Below are positions 1 through 6,546 of a stretch of DNA of 7,542 bases, piece by piece. The DNA is from CAZYPH01 sp964649095. Lineage in GTDB: Bacteria; Bdellovibrionota; UBA1018; UBA923. Every line of letters begins with the position of its first letter. The stretch's first letter is position 1. The notes under the pieces are model-generated. The model was not told the origin of the DNA. It made no database searches and worked only from the letters and a program-made list of their open reading frames with translations. The stretch covers positions 1 to 7,542 of the forward strand of contig CAZYPH010000102.1 in the NCBI GenBank assembly GCA_964649095.1, read 5' to 3'. The position numbers and the translations under genes are program-made.

Positions 1-2409
1 ATTTGGATCATAGGAGCTTGTGAGGGTTGCGATCAGTTGTGTTGTAAGGTTGGACCAAAAGCTGGATCCCATGGCTAGCTTGTACTTGGAAACGAAAGTC
101 ATAACGCTGTCGATATGCTCTGGGGTATTGCGCACATGTCTCAATAGAGTTGCTTCCAACGACTTTAGGCCCCCTCTTATAAAGGCATCGTGCCCGCGTG
201 TTTCAAGAAATATAAGATATTCCAGCGTGGGGATGGATTTCGATAATTGATAGGCGCCTGAGAGGGTTGGGATCAATTGGGGCGCCTGGATGGAATCGCT
301 AAGGAGGTAGTTAAGAGCGGGGGCTCGTGTGGATGGCTGAATGGCTAGCGCAACCAGCCATGCCGCGCAACGCTGTTCCGACCAATGCCAGTATTGTTTA
401 GCGGTATATACGGCGTCGTTAACGAGGTATGCCCTCTGGCCTTCGGTGTGGCCAAATTCACCGGCGATGGCGCGCACCAAAGCATCTTCGAGGGCATCGC
501 TGTGCAGTTTGAAGTCCCTGATAAACGCTAGAGCCAGCTCGGTGTGACCATCAATGGTAGAGTGTAATAATTGTAGGGTGAAGTTCTCTATGGTCGAGTC
601 GGGGATCCTATGGCGGATATTGAATTGTTTTAGGAGTTTTACTAATCGGCCGGGCTCCCCACTCGCGTTCGGAGGGGTCCCTCTCGGATGGAATAAAAAA
701 TGTTTTGTAACCTCAAAGAGTTCTGAGGCCAGTGTCTCTTGCTGACCCGGTGTTAACGAAGGGGCTCCAGCGCGCGCCAGGTCGAGACGCCGAAGTCTTG
801 CATCGAGTAGCGATAGCGGCGTGGCCTTATTTTGTGCTGGTAGGGTTGGGTAATGTTGCTCTCGCATTTGCCTGAGCCATTCTAGTAGTGCATGCACATC
901 GTGGGGGTGACTATTTCCCGAGGTTAGCGCTCGTAAAATAGAACGGTCTAGCTGATGCTCGGGGTCAGGGTGTGCTACCTCTTGAGCAAGGGCCATAGCC
1001 AGGTTGGTTACCATGGTGTCTGGTAAGAATCGTACTTTTTCCCCCAATTCCAGGTAGCGGTTAGCGAGAGGCATTAAATCCAGTGCTCGCAGAAAGGGCC
1101 TTTGATCTGGAGGGTGAGGTGTAGCATTAAAGGCCCCGCCTATAAGTTCTTGAAGTTGCGGTGCGTCTCCGGCGTTAGACAGTAAACCAGCCACTTGCCT
1201 AGCATTAGCTTCGTTCCATTTTACCGTGGTCATAAGAAAGGGCAGACCTAGTATGATGGCAGCGCTCATCGCGCCATCACCGGCCACAATGTAAGGAATT
1301 TCTGACAACGCCATCAAGCTAACGAATACTGAGTGTGGCAACGTGGGTGTTTTTACGATGACGATAGGTGCTTCGGACGATGACAGGCCATTGAGGGTGC
1401 TCTCTGCCGACGTATTGGTTGGTGTTGAGTCTGTGTCGGAATCTAATGCTATGACTCTTACGCTCGATGAAGGCAGTCCTGAAAGAACCTCATCGCGAAC
1501 ATGGGAGGGCGTAACTAATAGAAAAGTCTGACCCGAACGTTGGTGTTCTGCAAGTAGGCCATTGAGGTAATCTGAAAAATCGTTGCTCACATCTCTGCTT
1601 GACACACCGTAAAGAACAGCGGTTTTTCTTTTCGCTTGTTGAGCAGAGAGCGACGCTCTGTCGGCGAATATAGACCGCAGTGCGCTGGCCGTTAGGGTCT
1701 GATGAATTTGCTGGATTTCGTCGAAAAGAAACTGTCGTCGCTGCTCGTGCGAGAGAGTACGTAAATGTTGGGCCACCACATCGCGGTGAATACCTGCCTC
1801 GTTACTTGCGAGTCCTGCCGCTTGCGTTGCCATAGTAAGCGCCCGGTATTGAATACTGCCAAGAGGGTTGGATGAATTTCTATTTTCCGTATTTCCTAAT
1901 ACAGTTTGATTGGTGAAGACCGTCGTTGGTTTGAATACTGTCTCGGGTTGAACTTTAAGGGTACTTGGGGTGCCTGATGGTTTGGCCAGCGATACCACCC
2001 AATCGAAGGCAGGACATTGCGGGCAGGTAAGTACACCATCCCTCGCGGCCAATGCGACACGAATGTTTTTGCCATTCCACTGAAAGGCATGACCTTGCCA
2101 TCGTTTTCCCAGGAGGTTTTTTAATATGCCAGCAGATGCACTGCGGCCGTCTGCCCGCGGAGGCGCAACGACTATGGTGATTTGGTCGCTGTTGATTCCA
2201 TAAGTTTCGATGAGATCTATAGCAAACAGATAGCCGGCTGCTACGTCGCCGTTGCCCGCGCGGGAGTCACGGGCATCAATGAGAATGTGGTGCACGCCTA
2301 TGGGGAGAGTGTTTTGTGCCAAAGAGGACCAGACCCCAAACAGGAATGCGGCGGCATTGAATAAGAATGCAACGATGGCTCCTAGGCGAGTTTCAAGAGC
2401 GGCTTTCAT
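1..2409 (-). CDS. Large exported or membrane-anchored protein with GT-B glycosyltransferase-like N-terminal half (3' end outside window)
   Basis: The minus-strand frame from the ATG at 2409 stays open for 803 codons to position 1, so the C-terminus is missing. Residues 1-32 form a signal peptide or anchor: an Arg near the N-terminus, a hydrophobic stretch of about 16-20 residues, then SSLAQ as a possible cleavage site. Residues about 37-170 look Rossmann-like, with strand HHILIDARD followed by the glycine loop RAGNGDVAAGY. Residues about 263-395 look like a second Rossmann-like half: strands VLYGV and FLLVTP, then IPYIVAGDGAMSAAIILGLP (D378), the layout of a nucleotide-sugar-binding GT-B C-terminal domain. 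The remainder is predicted helical, possibly repeats. The glycosyltransferase reading is inference from fold pattern; no family is firmly recognised, and export would be unusual for a nucleotide-sugar enzyme. A weak AGAAG lies upstream of the chosen start; an in-frame ATG at 2427 is the alternative and would add MLEVAY. The MORN-like gene lies 97 bp upstream on the same strand. Confidence 0.85.
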   Translation of the reverse strand, partial: MKAALETRLGAIVAFLFNAAAFLFGVWSSLAQNTLPIGVHHILIDARDSRAGNGDVAAGYLFAIDLIETYGINSDQITIVVAPPRADGRSASAGILKNLLGKRWQGHAFQWNGKNIRVALAARDGVLTCPQCPAFDWVVSLAKPSGTPSTLKVQPETVFKPTTVFTNQTVLGNTENRNSSNPLGSIQYRALTMATQAAGLASNEAGIHRDVVAQHLRTLSHEQRRQFLFDEIQQIHQTLTASALRSIFADRASLSAQQAKRKTAVLYGVSSRDVSNDFSDYLNGLLAEHQRSGQTFLLVTPSHVRDEVLSGLPSSSVRVIALDSDTDSTPTNTSAESTLNGLSSSEAPIVIVKTPTLPHSVFVSLMALSEIPYIVAGDGAMSAAIILGLPFLMTTVKWNEANARQVAGLLSNAGDAPQLQELIGGAFNATPHPPDQRPFLRALDLMPLANRYLELGEKVRFLPDTMVTNLAMALAQEVAHPDPEHQLDRSILRALTSGNSHPHDVHALLEWLRQMREQHYPTLPAQNKATPLSLLDARLRRLDLARAGAPSLTPGQQETLASELFEVTKHFLFHPRGTPPNASGEPGRLVKLLKQFNIRHRIPDSTIENFTLQLLHSTIDGHTELALAFIRDFKLHSDALEDALVRAIAGEFGHTEGQRAYLVNDAVYTAKQYWHWSEQRCAAWLVALAIQPSTRAPALNYLLSDSIQAPQLIPTLSGAYQLSKSIPTLEYLIFLETRGHDAFIRGGLKSLEATLLRHVRNTPEHIDSVMTFVSKYKLAMGSSFWSNLTTQLIATLTSSYDPN

Positions 2410-2506
2410 ATACGCAACTTCTAACATTTTTCGAGTTACGAATCAAAAAAAATATAAATAAAAAATATTTATAAATATACTTTGTATAATTCTTTATAAA
2501 AATGAA
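2410..2506 (-). promoter_or_regulatory. AT-rich gap, probable promoter region of the large minus-strand gene
   Basis: This 97-bp gap between two minus-strand genes is almost pure A+T from about 2445 to 2506. It contains a perfect 14-bp palindrome (ATATTTATAAATAT, 2465-2478) and several TATAAT-like hexamers on the minus strand. I cannot pick one well-spaced -35/-10 pair. The composition suggests a promoter with UP-like A/T tracts, or a binding site for an AT-preferring protein. No U-tract terminator hairpin for the upstream MORN-like gene is evident, so read-through is also possible. Confidence 0.45.
2465..2478. repeat. Perfect 14-bp AT palindrome
   Basis: ATATTTATAAATAT equals its own reverse complement. 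It sits 56-69 bp upstream of the ATG at 2409, where an operator or promoter element would be expected. In such AT-rich sequence a chance palindrome is plausible, so a function is only suggested. Confidence 0.4.
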
Positions 2507-2938
2507 TTATTTTAAAGTGTTGGACTTCTCTATCGGTCGACTCGCAATAGAGCGTTGGATCGATCGTTGGGGCTTTAGGCGGGGCTTTTTGTGGGTGACT
2601 TTTGCTGAGCTGACTGGCTGGGCTGCGTTACCGGATTTGAAAGCCACTGCTTCGTCTGAGGCGATTGAGCGCGCTATGAGAGTGTTTTCTGCGCATTGGT
2701 CGCGATCGGCGCGTTCGCCGTGGATCCAGCATTCGTCGCCCAGGCGTTTACCGGTTAGGTCATAACGTTTTCGAACGCCATGCCATTGGCCGTTTTGAAT
2801 CGTAATTTCTTCACGTAACGTTCCGTCGTGCCAGTAATGGACCACGGTTTCGGCCCGCGAAACCACGGCTCTCATAAACATGGCGCCGATGATGAACAAA
2901 ATTCCTAAAACAATTTTTTTAAACCCCAGTACCGACAT
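2507..2938 (-). CDS. Small exported or anchored protein with MORN-like (YwqK-type) repeat
   Basis: This 143-aa protein has a Lys pair followed by a hydrophobic segment at residues about 8-27. A possible signal-peptidase site follows (SRA/E, 29/30); otherwise the segment is a membrane anchor. Residues 33-66 carry the pattern of MORN-variant repeats (YWHDGTLREEITI, then NGQWHGVRKRYDLTGKRL), i.e. an aromatic, D/NG, K/R-x-x-E and NG-x-x-HG-x layout found in YwqK-like proteins. About one and a half to two repeats are visible, fewer than in typical longer members. C70 and C81 could form a disulphide if exported. The tail (about 113-143) is basic and probably disordered, with RSIQRSIASRP. Such repeats are usually binding or structural modules; YwqK homologues are often labelled antitoxins without direct evidence. 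Only a weak GAAAG lies 5 nt before the ATG. It is divergent from the 656-aa gene and may be co-transcribed with the large gene downstream. Confidence 0.8.
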   Translation of the reverse strand: MSVLGFKKIVLGILFIIGAMFMRAVVSRAETVVHYWHDGTLREEITIQNGQWHGVRKRYDLTGKRLGDECWIHGERADRDQCAENTLIARSIASDEAVAFKSGNAAQPVSSAKVTHKKPRLKPQRSIQRSIASRPIEKSNTLK

Positions 2939-2991
2939 ACGCTTTCAGATTACGGGGTGTGGGGTAGAAATTACCGTGTTAAGATTCTAAC

Positions 2992-3052
2992 AATGAGGCC
3001 TGTATAAATTATTAAAATTAATAATATTTTTTTATCTTATAGGGGCCTCATT
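2992..3052. repeat. 9-bp inverted repeat with AT-rich nested stem
   Basis: AATGAGGCC (2992-3000) is exactly inverted as GGCCTCATT (3044-3052), with 43 bp between. Inside, ATTATT (3008-3013) and AATAAT (3020-3025) form a second inverted repeat. An outer pair, AACAATG (2989-2995) and CATTGTT (3057-3063), also exists and shares bases with the left arm. The plus strand has a T run after the right arm (3051-3055), but no gene enters from the left on that strand. Regulatory operator, cruciform or small MITE remnant are all possible; no clear target-site duplication is visible. Confidence 0.6.
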
Positions 3053-3060
3053 TTTCCATT

Positions 3061-3075
3061 GTTGACACTTTCAAC
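3061..3075. promoter_or_regulatory. Candidate operator GTTGA-N5-TCAAC
   Basis: A 5-bp inverted repeat with a 5-bp spacer lies 10 bp upstream of the TTGACA at 3085. The placement suits a dimeric regulator, but the arms are short and could arise by chance. Confidence 0.25.
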
Positions 3076-3084
3076 GTTAGAAAC

Positions 3085-3116
3085 TTGACATCTACTTTGA
3101 ATTTTAGACATATAAA
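3085..3116 (+). promoter_or_regulatory. Probable promoter of the 656-aa protein gene
   Basis: A consensus -35 TTGACA (3085-3090) is followed by TATAAA (3111-3116), with a long 20-bp spacer. The overlapping CATATA (3109-3114) has an 18-bp spacer but a poorer match. Either -10 places the transcription start at about 3120-3124, on or beside the annotated ATG, so the mRNA would have almost no leader. An inverted repeat ATAAAC-N4-GTTTAT (3112-3127) overlaps the -10 and start codon and could bind a repressor. Confidence 0.5.
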
Positions 3117-3119
3117 CGT

Positions 3120-5090
3120 ATGTTTATGTGTTTATTTAAAAGAAAAAACGTCTATAAACGCTCGCGTACTAATTTTTTGAGTTTGCTTTCGAGTGGTGTG
3201 GTGTTTGCGAGTTTGGTGGGGGCTCCAGCGTGGGGGCAGGTTGATCAGTCTTCAGGAGCGCCAACCGCAGAAGCTGGATCGGGTGTATCGGGTGCGTCGA
3301 GTCTACCAGGTTCGCAAAGCAGCCGCGCGTCCCGGGCGCATCACCATCATGCTGGTTGTAATCATGGTCCGTCTGGAGTTCTGGCTGGAGCGACTCTGTT
3401 AAACGTGCCCGACGGCGTCGTCTCTGCAGAAGAGGCGTCGGCTTTGGCTCGATTGTCCGAGTTTTTATTTACCGATACTGCGGCCTATTATCGTAATACT
3501 GGGGGGGCTTTAGCCACTGGAGCGCCACTAACTGCCGCTCAAAACGATCAGATAAAAAATGCGCTGTGGATAGTAGCTCATGGCGGCTTAGCAAAACTCA
3601 GTGCACACTACGCCGCTATCACACGATCAGAGCGCGCCCTCAATTGGTTGCGGCACGATTTTTTGACTCATGTGAATCCGGTAAATCTTCTCCGCTCGGG
3701 GCGTGATGTGTTGCGGCGTTATGGTCCGGCCGCACTGGTTACCTGGTTGTCGTGGGAGGCGATGGAGCACCTAATTCCAACCGTATCCTTGGCTTTCGGT
3801 ATCGGTGATGCGCACATCATGGCGCCTTGGGCGGCCTTGGGGCACTCTCATGTTTTGGATTATATCGTGCTACCGATGCTTATTTTTCCCATCAAAATTA
3901 TGACCGCTTGGTTTGCGGTCGTGCGCAGCCACTTGTCGTTTTCAAATATTCCCGAGGCGCGGCGGGGTACAAGTTGGCAGAATTTTAGCACGTTTTTTAA
4001 CGATACGATTGTCTCGGGCTTGCGTGAGGTGGTGCGTTTTCCGATTGAAGTGCAGTTCTTCAACGGTAGGCCGTTTATGATCGTTCCAAACGCCGTATTA
4101 CGGCGTGCTCAGGCCCGAGCGCCGAGTGCGCGCGCGCTGAGAATTCTTTTGGACCCTCTCACTGTTGCGCAGGAAGCGGCGCTGCCGTGGGTGACTCAAG
4201 GCGAGCTTGAGGGCCTAACACAGAGAGTTCAGGGCAATCAGGCAGTCGTGGGGTTAGCCAATCTTCGGCCTTTGTTGAGAATTGGAGCGCGGCATTTGTA
4301 TGGCGCGGGCCTGGTTCGAGCGATTGGTAGCCATGAGCAGGCTCGAACGGCGTTGGAGCAGTTGTTGGAGAGTCGTAGCGCTGCAGTAGAAACTGTCGCC
4401 GGTGTTGATTTAGCGCAGTTGTCTCCTCTGGGTGGGGCTAGTCGCGTTGCGAGCGGTCTGACCAGAGGTGTGGCCCCTGATTGGGCTGTCGATTTAGGGG
4501 CTCTGACTGTCGTTCCTTCCCAACCGAGGGCGGGGCTTGGTGGGGCTATTCGTTCGTTGATAGGTAGGGGAGGCTTTAGGTCCGGCGCGGTGGTGCGGGT
4601 CGAGCAGCAGGGTAATGTTGCGTTAGAGCCCGCTTTGGTCGCTTTATTAGGTCTGCGACCTAATGAGTTGGGCCCGGTTTTAGAAGGCCTTACGGGGGAG
4701 CAATCTACTAACGGCATCACGCGCCTATTGGCGTATCAAATCATGTTGTGGCGCTTCGAGTGGCGCCGCCTCAACGCTCAATTCGAGGCCACTCGCGGAA
4801 ATTTGAGGGGCGATGTCGATAGTGCTTTTTTTGAGGCTAAATTAGGGCGCCTAAGCGCAGCACTTGCAGTGGGTGGTGTAGCCGATCGTCTCTTGATACG
4901 CGCCGTGGGGTTGTCGGGTGATGTGGCCGGGCAGCGTACTTTTGTGCAGTCGGCGTTGGGGGCCGAGGTGGGGGCGTTTACCCGTACTACCGCCGCTGAT
5001 CTGGCAGTGGTGCGTGAGTTATTGCAAACGTCGAGTGGACCATTGGGGTCTTTATCAGATGCCTGTAATAACGCTCTAGGCGCGGGTTAA
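3120..5090 (+). CDS. Exported/membrane protein of unknown function with His-rich stretch, 656 aa
   Basis: I do not recognise the family. The N-terminus is a long Sec-type signal peptide: a basic region (residues 7-16), a hydrophobic core (19-36) and probable cleavage after APAWG (39/40). The next 30 residues are Ser/Gly/Ala-rich and look disordered, ending in HHHHAGCNH (74-82), a potential metal-binding cluster. Two hydrophobic segments follow at about 203-235 and 243-268, with WEAMEHL, GDAHIM and GHSHVLDY supplying His, Glu and Asp in and between them. Residues from about 300 on are Ala/Leu/Arg-rich and mostly predicted helical, without a recognised motif. The protein is therefore probably in the inner membrane or periplasm. 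There is no Shine-Dalgarno sequence before the ATG at 3120; the ATG at 3126 is an alternative start two codons in. A seven-G run (3501-3507) lies early in the gene. The ATPase gene follows after 112 bp but seems to have its own promoter. Confidence 0.85.
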   Translation: MFMCLFKRKNVYKRSRTNFLSLLSSGVVFASLVGAPAWGQVDQSSGAPTAEAGSGVSGASSLPGSQSSRASRAHHHHAGCNHGPSGVLAGATLLNVPDGVVSAEEASALARLSEFLFTDTAAYYRNTGGALATGAPLTAAQNDQIKNALWIVAHGGLAKLSAHYAAITRSERALNWLRHDFLTHVNPVNLLRSGRDVLRRYGPAALVTWLSWEAMEHLIPTVSLAFGIGDAHIMAPWAALGHSHVLDYIVLPMLIFPIKIMTAWFAVVRSHLSFSNIPEARRGTSWQNFSTFFNDTIVSGLREVVRFPIEVQFFNGRPFMIVPNAVLRRAQARAPSARALRILLDPLTVAQEAALPWVTQGELEGLTQRVQGNQAVVGLANLRPLLRIGARHLYGAGLVRAIGSHEQARTALEQLLESRSAAVETVAGVDLAQLSPLGGASRVASGLTRGVAPDWAVDLGALTVVPSQPRAGLGGAIRSLIGRGGFRSGAVVRVEQQGNVALEPALVALLGLRPNELGPVLEGLTGEQSTNGITRLLAYQIMLWRFEWRRLNAQFEATRGNLRGDVDSAFFEAKLGRLSAALAVGGVADRLLIRAVGLSGDVAGQRTFVQSALGAEVGAFTRTTAADLAVVRELLQTSSGPLGSLSDACNNALGAG

Positions 5091-5131
5091 AGACGAAAAT
5101 TCTCTGATGAAAGGTCAAAAAGTTCCTTCGT

Positions 5132-5177
5132 AAGTATGTCGCTTTACAGCAGGTTTTTGAAATTAATCGACATACTT
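5132..5177. repeat. Perfect 10-bp inverted repeat upstream of the ATPase gene
   Basis: AAGTATGTCG (5132-5141) is exactly inverted as CGACATACTT (5168-5177), with 26 bp between. After one mismatch the pairing continues for two more base pairs (TT/AA). The right arm covers part of the proposed -35 box, so it could be a looped operator. In a read-through transcript it would form a stem-loop ahead of the ATPase start. Confidence 0.65.
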
Positions 5178-5195
5178 TGGATGCGCCAGTACACT
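5167..5195 (+). promoter_or_regulatory. Probable promoter of the ATPase gene
   Basis: TCGACA (5167-5172) and TACACT (5190-5195) are separated by exactly 17 bp and match the sigma70-type -35 and -10 consensus at 5/6 and 4/6 positions. The predicted start point, about 7 nt after the -10, falls on the ATG at 5203. No Shine-Dalgarno sequence is present, which fits a leaderless mRNA. The GACAT/ACTTTG-GAT stretch resembles one at the same distance before the 656-aa gene. Confidence 0.45.
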
Positions 5196-5202
5196 TAACT
5201 GT

Positions 5203-6468
5203 ATGCCTCATCAAAGACCGCGCGCTCTTTTAAGTGTTTTGGAAAAACGTTTGGCCCACTTCCCCATTGTTGGTGTGTTGGGTGCTCGGCAGGCGGGTAA
5301 AAGTACTCTGTTGCGTGATTTGTTGGGTGCGCGAAGAGATGTAAATTACGTCACATTTGATCGTCTCGAATATCGCAATCGTGCGTCGCGGCAGCCGACG
5401 CTTTTTCTGCAGGGTTTAGAGTCGCCCGATTATAAAACCGTCTGTCTGGATGAGATCCAAAAAGTACCTGTTTTGTTCGATACGTTGAAGGCCGAGGTCG
5501 ATGAAAAGCGGCGTCCGGGGCGTTTTTTAGTTTCAGGCTCGACAGAGTTTTCAAAGAAAAAAGGCATCTACGAGTCGCTTACAGGGCGTATTGCGTTACT
5601 ACGTTTGTTTCCCTTGAATATCGCAGAAATTTTTTATGAAAAACTATCGAAAGCGCGTGCCGGTTCAAAGTCGTCGCCTGTTGGGGCGTTGTCGTATCCG
5701 TTACCGAGTTTGTTTGAGGGGGCCGGTATTTCGGTACTCAAGCGACGTTCATCGAGCGACTTATCGAGTTTTATAGACAATCGTAGCATCGAAAAATGGT
5801 TTCACAGCGGTGGAATGCCAGGGATGTTTGCCGTGCGCGATCACGATGCTCAGAATGCCTCGTTTGAAAACTGGCTCGAAACGACGTGTACGCGTGACGT
5901 GGCGCAGTTCGACATTCGGCGATTCGACCCTGAGTTGGCGCGGGCTATCTGGTTTGCCTGCGCACAACTGGATCAGCCGGGACGTAGCGAGATCGCATCG
6001 GCGGTTTCAAAACTACCACGGCAGATTGACCCTTATCTTGAAGCGTTTAAAAGTCTCTTTGTTTTGTATGAGGTGCCGCCCTATCAGACGAGTACGGGGA
6101 AATCGGTCTTCTATGCGTTTGATGCGGGCGTGGCGCGCTTTTCGGGGGCGCCTTTAGAACGTGCGGCGCGCATTTGGTTTTTAAACGAGTTATTTTCGCA
6201 GTTTTCGTATGCAGGGTACATGCGCCCTGAGGTGTACCGCTATCAGAGTGCTCGTGGTGCTAAGATTGATTTTGTAGTGAAAACTCCCAAGAAAGTGCTG
6301 GCGTTTACCTGGACCGACGAAGAAGCGCCCAGTACCTACGGCCTTCGTGCGGCTCAGGCCTTCCGAAAAAAACACCCTGATATTGCCGTTGTGGTTCTGG
6401 CCCCGTGTCAAGATACGCACACGATGGACGACGGGGTCTATGTCGTACCGTGGAATGCTATCGTCTAG
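5203..6468 (+). CDS. DUF4143-family AAA ATPase
   Basis: This 421-aa cytoplasmic protein has the usual length and layout of the AAA_14/DUF4143 family. Residues 27-35 are the Walker A motif GARQAGKST. Residues 79-84 form Walker B (TVCLDE), followed by the typical IQKVP. FLVSGST (108-114) is the sensor-like segment, and SLTGRIALLRLFPL (125-138) is the characteristic family box. The DUF4143 half follows, with HSGGMPGMF (about 202-210) and ETTCTRDVAQF (about 226-236). The C-terminus has RYQSARGAKIDFVV (about 346-359), corresponding to the restriction-nuclease-like strand of the family. Here the usual E-x-D is K-I-D and the later V-K position reads F-T-W, so nuclease activity looks unlikely. ATP binding and hydrolysis are expected, but the physiological role of the family is not established. 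The only possible partner in view is the preceding exported-protein gene. The ATG at 5203 has no Shine-Dalgarno sequence but sits at the predicted transcription start. Confidence 0.93.
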   Translation: MPHQRPRALLSVLEKRLAHFPIVGVLGARQAGKSTLLRDLLGARRDVNYVTFDRLEYRNRASRQPTLFLQGLESPDYKTVCLDEIQKVPVLFDTLKAEVDEKRRPGRFLVSGSTEFSKKKGIYESLTGRIALLRLFPLNIAEIFYEKLSKARAGSKSSPVGALSYPLPSLFEGAGISVLKRRSSSDLSSFIDNRSIEKWFHSGGMPGMFAVRDHDAQNASFENWLETTCTRDVAQFDIRRFDPELARAIWFACAQLDQPGRSEIASAVSKLPRQIDPYLEAFKSLFVLYEVPPYQTSTGKSVFYAFDAGVARFSGAPLERAARIWFLNELFSQFSYAGYMRPEVYRYQSARGAKIDFVVKTPKKVLAFTWTDEEAPSTYGLRAAQAFRKKHPDIAVVVLAPCQDTHTMDDGVYVVPWNAIV

Positions 6469-6546
6469 GAAATTTGTCGTTTTGTGGTGTGCCGTGAGCT
6501 AAGAGGGGTTCGTTTCCAAACCCTTTAAAGCGCGCTCTCGCATCTG
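6469..6546. other. Short convergent intergenic region
   Basis: These 78 bp separate the stop codons of two convergent genes. Residues 6503-6510 and 6519-6526 can pair as an 8-bp stem (two G-U pairs, plus-strand RNA only) with an 8-nt loop, but no T run follows. The better terminator candidate begins at the right end of the region. Confidence 0.5.

Larger units (their letters stand above)
2939..3119. promoter_or_regulatory. Divergent intergenic control region
   Basis: This 181-bp region separates the start of the minus-strand MORN-like gene from the start of the plus-strand 656-aa gene, so promoters for both should lie here. From left to right it holds about 50 bp without obvious structure, a long-armed inverted repeat with an AT-rich centre (2992-3052), a small inverted repeat GTTGA-N5-TCAAC (3061-3075), and a TTGACA box (3085-3090) before the plus-strand start. 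A TTGTTA on the minus strand (3063-3058) is a possible -35 for the leftward gene, but no good -10 follows it. Confidence 0.55.
5091..5202 (+). promoter_or_regulatory. Intergenic region with hairpin and promoter before the ATPase gene
   Basis: This 112-bp gap holds a 10-bp inverted repeat and a probable promoter directly abutting the ATPase start codon. No convincing intrinsic terminator for the upstream gene is seen, since the hairpin is not followed by a clean T tract. Read-through from the 656-aa gene is therefore possible in addition to the local promoter. Confidence 0.5.

Noticed and set aside
20..1531. Several plus-strand open frames of 60-76 codons
   Set aside because: They lie opposite the continuous 803-codon minus-strand frame and have no motif or start signal; they are shadows of it.
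1896..2090. Minus-strand 64-codon open frame
   Set aside because: It lies in another frame inside the large minus-strand gene, and the GT-like protein reads straight through the region.
2502..2765. Plus-strand 87-codon open frame
   Set aside because: It is antisense to the MORN-like gene, which has a signal/anchor segment and a recognisable repeat, and it has no domain of its own.
2507..3119. MORN/YwqK-like protein as the antitoxin of a toxin-antitoxin pair
   Set aside because: The antitoxin label of this family is an annotation habit. No small toxin gene lies beside it, and the protein appears exported.
3339..3350. HHHH as an affinity-tag or vector artefact
   Set aside because: It is internal to a long native frame, is followed by AGCNH rather than linker or vector sequence, and shows no cloning scar.
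4238..4720. Minus-strand 160-codon open frame
   Set aside because: It is opposite the 656-aa gene; its Pro/Thr/Arg-rich, low-information composition is typical of an antisense frame, and no family pattern is seen.
4987..5214. Minus-strand 75-codon open frame spanning the gap before the ATPase
   Set aside because: It overlaps two better-supported genes and the inverted repeat; no motif or ribosome binding site was found.
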